From: Actinomycetes bacterium | GTDB lineage: Bacteria > Actinomycetota > Actinomycetes > Propionibacteriales > Propionibacteriaceae | Reading direction: 5' to 3' | Assembly: GCA_023393755.1 (NCBI GenBank) | Contig: JAEXCA010000188.1 | Span: 1 to 8,902 of the forward strand | DNA: 8,902 bases | Shown: one piece after another, positions 6,447-8,902 of the stretch | Position numbering within the stretch: the first letter of the stretch is position 1 | Layout of the letters: each line of letters begins with the position of its first letter | Translations under genes and position numbers: made by a program | The notes under the pieces: model-generated | What the model was told of the DNA's origin: nothing | What the model saw: only the letters and a program-made list of their open reading frames with translations | The model's database searches: none

Positions 6447-6486
6447 CCGCCGCTGCTGGTCCGCAGCGCGGCAACTCCGGTTGCCG
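6447..6486 (+). terminator. Two overlapping hairpins after gltA
   Basis: The first hairpin is CGCTGC (6451-6456) with GCAGCG (6463-6468) around TGGTCC, extended by CCG/CGG across one bulged C to 6447-6471. The second is CGGCAAC (6469-6475) with GTTGCCG (6480-6486) around TCCG, 7 bp perfect. They share bases 6469-6471. No T-run follows. They start one base after the gltA stop, so they probably end its transcript and separate it from the EF-G2 gene. Confidence 0.6.
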
Positions 6487-6556
6487 ATCCGCGGTCTGAC
6501 CAATGAATCGAGCAAAATCGGTTGCAGGGTGTCCCCACCCCGGGCAAGGTTGACCC

Positions 6557-8626
6557 ATGAGTTCGAAGATGAGCGCTGCCTCCCTGCAGGTGACCAGTCC
6601 CGACCAAGTCCGCAACGTTGTCCTGATCGGAAACGCCGGGTCGGGAAAGACCTCCCTGTTCGAGCAGCTGCTCAAGGCCCGGATCGCCGGCTACCGCGGT
6701 GAGAAGGAGGACGCCGAGCGCGCCGCCCAGTTGTACGTGGCCTCGGTGGAGAACCGCGGCACGCTGACCAACCTGCTGGACGCCCCCGGCCACCCGGACT
6801 TCGTCGGCGAGCTGCGCGCCGGGATCAGGGCCGCCGACGCCGCCATCTTCGTGATCTCCGCCGCCGACGGCATCGACGGTGCCGCGGTCGCCCTCTGGGA
6901 GGAGTGCACCGCCGCGAACCTCCCCCGGATCATCGCGCTGACCAAGCTGGACGCCGGCCACGCCGACTTCGACGGCTCGGTCGCCGCCGCCCAGGCAGCC
7001 TTCGGCGAGGGCGTCCTGCCCACCCACGTGCCAACCCTCTCGGCGCCCGGGGTGATCTCGGGCAACATCGGCCTGCTCAGCCTGGAGGAGCACGACTACT
7101 CCGGCACCGAGGTGGTCAACCGCAAGCTCAGCGCGGACGACGACCAGGTCGAGGCCTACCGCGGCCCGCTGATCGAGGCGATCATCCAGGAGGCCGAGGA
7201 CGACGCCCTGATGGACCGCTACCTCAGCGGCGAGGAACTCGACACCGACTACCTGCTGGACGACCTGATGAAGGCCGTCGCCACCGCCAACCTGTTCCCG
7301 GTGCTGCCGGTCGCGTCCAACACCGGCGTCGGCGTCGAGGAGCTGCTGCGGCTGATCGCGCACGGCTTCCCGACCCCGTCCATGCACCCGAACCCGCCGA
7401 TGACCACACCGGGCGGCGACGAGCTCACCGTCCCCTCCGCCGATCCGTCCGCGCCGCTGGTCGCCCAGGTGATCCGCACCACCACCGACCCGTTCGCCGG
7501 CCGGCTGTCGATGATCCGGATCTTCTCCGGCACGCTGAACGCCGAGGACACCGTCCACGTCAGCGGGCACGGGGGACGCTCGGACGCCCACGACACCGAC
7601 GAGCGGATCGGCCAGATCCAGGTCGCGGTCGGCGTCGAGCTCAAGCCCCGCTCCTCGGCGATCGCCGGCGAGATCGTGATGGTGCCGAAGCTGACCACCG
7701 CCGAGACCGGCGACACCATCTCGGCCAAGGACCACCCCGCCGTGGTCGAGCGCTGGGAGCTGCCGCAGCCGCTGCTGCCGCTGGCCATCCGGGCCGCCAC
7801 CCGGAACGACGAGGACAAGCTGCCGGCCGCGCTCAACCGGCTGGTGGTGGAGGACACCACCGTCCGGCTGGACCGCGGCAGCAACGACCAGCTGGTGCTG
7901 TGGACCACCGGCCAGGCGCACGCGGACCTGCTGCTCGCCCGGCTGGTCGAGCGGTACGCCGTCAAGGTCGAGCAGGACGAGGTGAAGATCGCGCTGCGGG
8001 AGACCTTCGTCGGCAAGGCCACCGCGCTGGGACGCCACGTGAAGCAGTCCGGCGGCCACGGCCAGTACGCGGTCTGCAACATCGAGGTGGAGCCGCTGGA
8101 GCGCGGCGCCGGCTTCGAGTTCGTCGACAAGGTGGTGGGTGGCGCGGTGCCGAGGCAGTTCATCCCCTCGGTGGAGAAGGGCATCCGCACCCAGCTGGAG
8201 AAGGGCGTCTTCGCCGGCTACCCGATGGTGGACGTCCGGGTCACCCTGTTCGACGGCAAGGCGCACTCGGTGGACTCCTCGGACATGGCCTTCCAGCTGG
8301 CCGGCTCGCTGGCGATCAAGGAGGCCGCCAAGCCGGGCGTGGTGGCCCTGCTGGAGCCGATCGACCTGGTGGTCGTGACGGTGGGCGAGGAATACCTCGG
8401 CCCGGTGATGACCGACCTGTCGGGCCGCCGCGGCCAACTGCTCGGCACCGATTCGGAGAACCGCAAGGCGATCATCCGGGCGCTGGTGCCGCAGTCGGAA
8501 CTGGCCCGCTACGCGATCGACCTGCGTGGCATCGCCCACGGCTCGGGGACGTTCAGCCGCGAGTTCCACGGCTACGAGCTGCTTCCGTCCAACCTGGTGG
8601 AGAAGTACGCCAAGGCCAACGCCTGA
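6557..8626 (+). CDS. fusA2: Elongation factor G-like protein, EF-G2 type
   Basis: A translational GTPase of the EF-G2 family (mycobacterial FusA2 is the relative I recall), distinct from the main translocase encoded in the str operon. It has 689 residues and all EF-G domains. In the G domain the P-loop is GNAGSGKT (25-32), the G3 motif DAPGHPDF (75-82) and the G4 motif TKLD (129-132). Domain II is about 295-390, domain III about 400-475, domain IV about 476-595 (KQSGGHGQY at 496-504) and domain V about 597-685. Key sites differ from canonical EF-G: the P-loop is not GHIDAGKT, G4 is TKLD rather than NKMD, and the stretch from P-loop to G3 is short and lacks the switch I RGITI threonine. As I recall, mycobacterial EF-G2 binds GTP without ribosome-dependent GTPase activity; the role remains open. 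The ATG at 6557 has AAGG seven bases upstream. A promoter in the AT-richer 6500-6520 is likely but has no clear -35. The gene is monocistronic with a strong terminator. Confidence 0.92.
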   Translation: MSSKMSAASLQVTSPDQVRNVVLIGNAGSGKTSLFEQLLKARIAGYRGEKEDAERAAQLYVASVENRGTLTNLLDAPGHPDFVGELRAGIRAADAAIFVISAADGIDGAAVALWEECTAANLPRIIALTKLDAGHADFDGSVAAAQAAFGEGVLPTHVPTLSAPGVISGNIGLLSLEEHDYSGTEVVNRKLSADDDQVEAYRGPLIEAIIQEAEDDALMDRYLSGEELDTDYLLDDLMKAVATANLFPVLPVASNTGVGVEELLRLIAHGFPTPSMHPNPPMTTPGGDELTVPSADPSAPLVAQVIRTTTDPFAGRLSMIRIFSGTLNAEDTVHVSGHGGRSDAHDTDERIGQIQVAVGVELKPRSSAIAGEIVMVPKLTTAETGDTISAKDHPAVVERWELPQPLLPLAIRAATRNDEDKLPAALNRLVVEDTTVRLDRGSNDQLVLWTTGQAHADLLLARLVERYAVKVEQDEVKIALRETFVGKATALGRHVKQSGGHGQYAVCNIEVEPLERGAGFEFVDKVVGGAVPRQFIPSVEKGIRTQLEKGVFAGYPMVDVRVTLFDGKAHSVDSSDMAFQLAGSLAIKEAAKPGVVALLEPIDLVVVTVGEEYLGPVMTDLSGRRGQLLGTDSENRKAIIRALVPQSELARYAIDLRGIAHGSGTFSREFHGYELLPSNLVEKYAKANA

Positions 8627-8640
8627 GCAACCTGCCGAGA

Positions 8641-8676
8641 AGGAGGGTCTCCCCCGTGGGGACCCTCCTCCTTTTT
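8641..8676 (+). terminator. Intrinsic terminator after the EF-G2 gene
   Basis: AGGAGGGTC (8641-8649) pairs perfectly with GACCCTCCT (8661-8669). CCC/GGG extend the stem inside after a bulged T, leaving loop CCGT. The stem is followed by CC and five T (8672-8676). It starts 15 bp after the stop codon. This is the only hairpin of the window with a real T-run. Confidence 0.92.
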
Positions 8677-8731
8677 ACGAACGGACGGTCTCCTCCCCGG
8701 CCCGTCGGGCGACCCAGCGGCTGACGCAGCC

Positions 8732-8745
8732 GGTGGTTGACCACC
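8732..8745. promoter_or_regulatory. Inverted repeat over the -35 of the right-edge promoter
   Basis: GGTGGT (8732-8737) and ACCACC (8740-8745) form a perfect inverted repeat with a two-base centre TG, overlapping the -35 TTGACC (8737-8742). Its half-site GTGGT/ACCAC resembles the GTGG/CCAC halves of the palindromes just downstream, suggesting a further, differently spaced contact for the same or a related dimeric regulator. Confidence 0.4.
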
Positions 8746-8765
8746 TCCCGGGCTGCCACTAGCTT
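8737..8765 (+). promoter_or_regulatory. Sigma promoter of the right-edge gene
   Basis: TTGACC (8737-8742) and TAGCTT (8760-8765) are separated by exactly 17 bp. The -35 is the same hexamer as in the rplM promoter of this window. Transcription would start near 8772, inside the palindrome 8765-8782, leaving about 27 untranslated bases with a strong ribosome binding site before the ATG at 8799. Confidence 0.7.
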
Positions 8766-8770
8766 AGTGG
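8756..8770. promoter_or_regulatory. Palindrome over the -10, sharing a half-site with the DasR-like operator
   Basis: CCACTA (8756-8761) and TAGTGG (8765-8770) form a perfect inverted repeat with spacer GCT, enclosing the -10 TAGCTT. The right half is also the left half of the palindrome 8765-8782. The promoter therefore carries three half-sites in alternating orientation with spacers of three and six bases. A dimer can occupy only one of the two pairings at a time unless half-sites are shared. Confidence 0.6.
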
Positions 8771-8782
8771 ACTAGACCACTA
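8765..8782. promoter_or_regulatory. DasR-responsive-element-like operator (GntR/HutC type)
   Basis: TAGTGG (8765-8770) and CCACTA (8777-8782) flank the centre ACTAGA. The inner 16 bases AGTGGACTAGACCACT (8766-8781) differ at one position from the Streptomyces DasR element as I remember it, AGTGGTCTAGACCACT. In Streptomyces DasR, a GntR-family repressor released by glucosamine-6-phosphate, controls GlcNAc uptake and catabolism and chitin use. The site covers the predicted transcription start, so a bound protein would block the promoter. That the binder is DasR is inferred from site similarity only; another GntR-family protein is possible. Confidence 0.6.
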
Positions 8783-8798
8783 TTCGGAGGGGACGGTC

Positions 8799-8902
8799 AT
8801 GCTCGATCCCGGCTCATCGCCGCTGGCCACCAGCGCGGACACCACCACCACGGCCGGCTCACTGGCCGCCCGGCCCACCCTTGCCGCCGCCGTCGACGGC
8901 GC
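8799..8902 (+). CDS. Start of an unidentified gene under the palindromic operator
   Basis: The ATG at 8799 is preceded by GGAGGGG (8786-8792) with six-base spacing, the best ribosome binding site in the window. The frame stays open for 34 codons to the right edge: MLDPGSSPLATSADTTTTAG, then an Ala-rich stretch. This N-terminus is hydrophilic with a Thr run and no signal peptide or membrane segment, and it matches no family I recognise. If the operator is a true DasR site, a GlcNAc-related function (PTS component, nagA/nagB-type enzyme, kinase or the regulator itself) would be expected, but the visible residues do not show it. Confidence 0.65.
   Translation, partial: MLDPGSSPLATSADTTTTAGSLAARPTLAAAVDG

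Noticed and set aside
6481..6518. TTGCCG and CAAAAT as a promoter for the EF-G2 gene
   Set aside because: Their spacing is 26 bp and no other pair in 6487-6556 combines an acceptable -35 and -10 at 16-18 bp. The promoter is probably here but cannot be assigned.
4898..8569. A 1397-codon minus-strand frame opposite the EF-G2 and gltA genes that runs into the lipocalin frame
   Set aside because: The upstream part is Gly/Val/Arg/Asp/His-rich without domains and mirrors the third-codon GC bias of the genes on the other strand. Only its last 173 codons are a real gene, with its own ATG and ribosome binding site at 4897.
6904..8724. A 606-codon plus-strand frame inside the EF-G2 gene
   Set aside because: It is Arg/Gly/Ala/Pro-rich low-complexity translation in another frame of a clearly conserved gene, and it runs through that gene's intrinsic terminator.

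Overview
The window is about 70% GC with codons strongly biased to G or C in the third position. It carries an actinobacterial gene order, rplM-rpsI-glmM. The L13 protein ends in ITQIAQ, as I recall it does in Cutibacterium, and the EF-G2 and type II citrate synthase closely resemble mycobacterial proteins. I infer a chromosomal segment from a high-GC actinobacterium, probably Propionibacteriales (family Propionibacteriaceae). This rests on remembered protein similarity, not on a search. I see no insertion sequence, phage gene, CRISPR array, tRNA or rRNA.

Left part (1-4375). The C-terminal part of a large LuxR-type regulator reads rightward from beyond the left edge and ends at a strong hairpin. 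Facing it, the leftward operon rplM-rpsI-glmM encodes ribosomal proteins L13 and S9 and phosphoglucosamine mutase, the GlcN-6-P to GlcN-1-P step of cell-wall precursor synthesis. It starts at a near-consensus housekeeping promoter (TTGACC, 17 bp, TAATCT). The convergent ends are separated by about 280 bp holding the terminator and a short direct repeat.

Middle part (4376-6486). A cytoplasmic Blc-like lipocalin reads leftward, divergent from the rightward citrate synthase gene gltA. The 270 bp between them is rich in inverted repeats. One is a long hairpin ending three bases before the gltA start codon that would hide its weak ribosome binding site. gltA ends in two overlapping hairpins.

Right part (6557-8902). 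A gene for an elongation factor G-like protein of the EF-G2 type, with atypical GTPase motifs, ends in a textbook intrinsic terminator. Beyond it is the best regulatory signal of the window: a TTGACC, 17 bp, TAGCTT promoter whose -10 and start site lie inside interlocked palindromes. One 16-bp palindrome differs by one base from the remembered consensus of the DasR-responsive element, the GntR-family operator of GlcNAc metabolism. It drives a gene with an excellent ribosome binding site, of which only 34 codons are visible and whose product I cannot identify.

Most of the window is ordinary core-genome content. The parts worth a second look are non-coding: the stacked operator at 8732-8782 and the structured leader of gltA.
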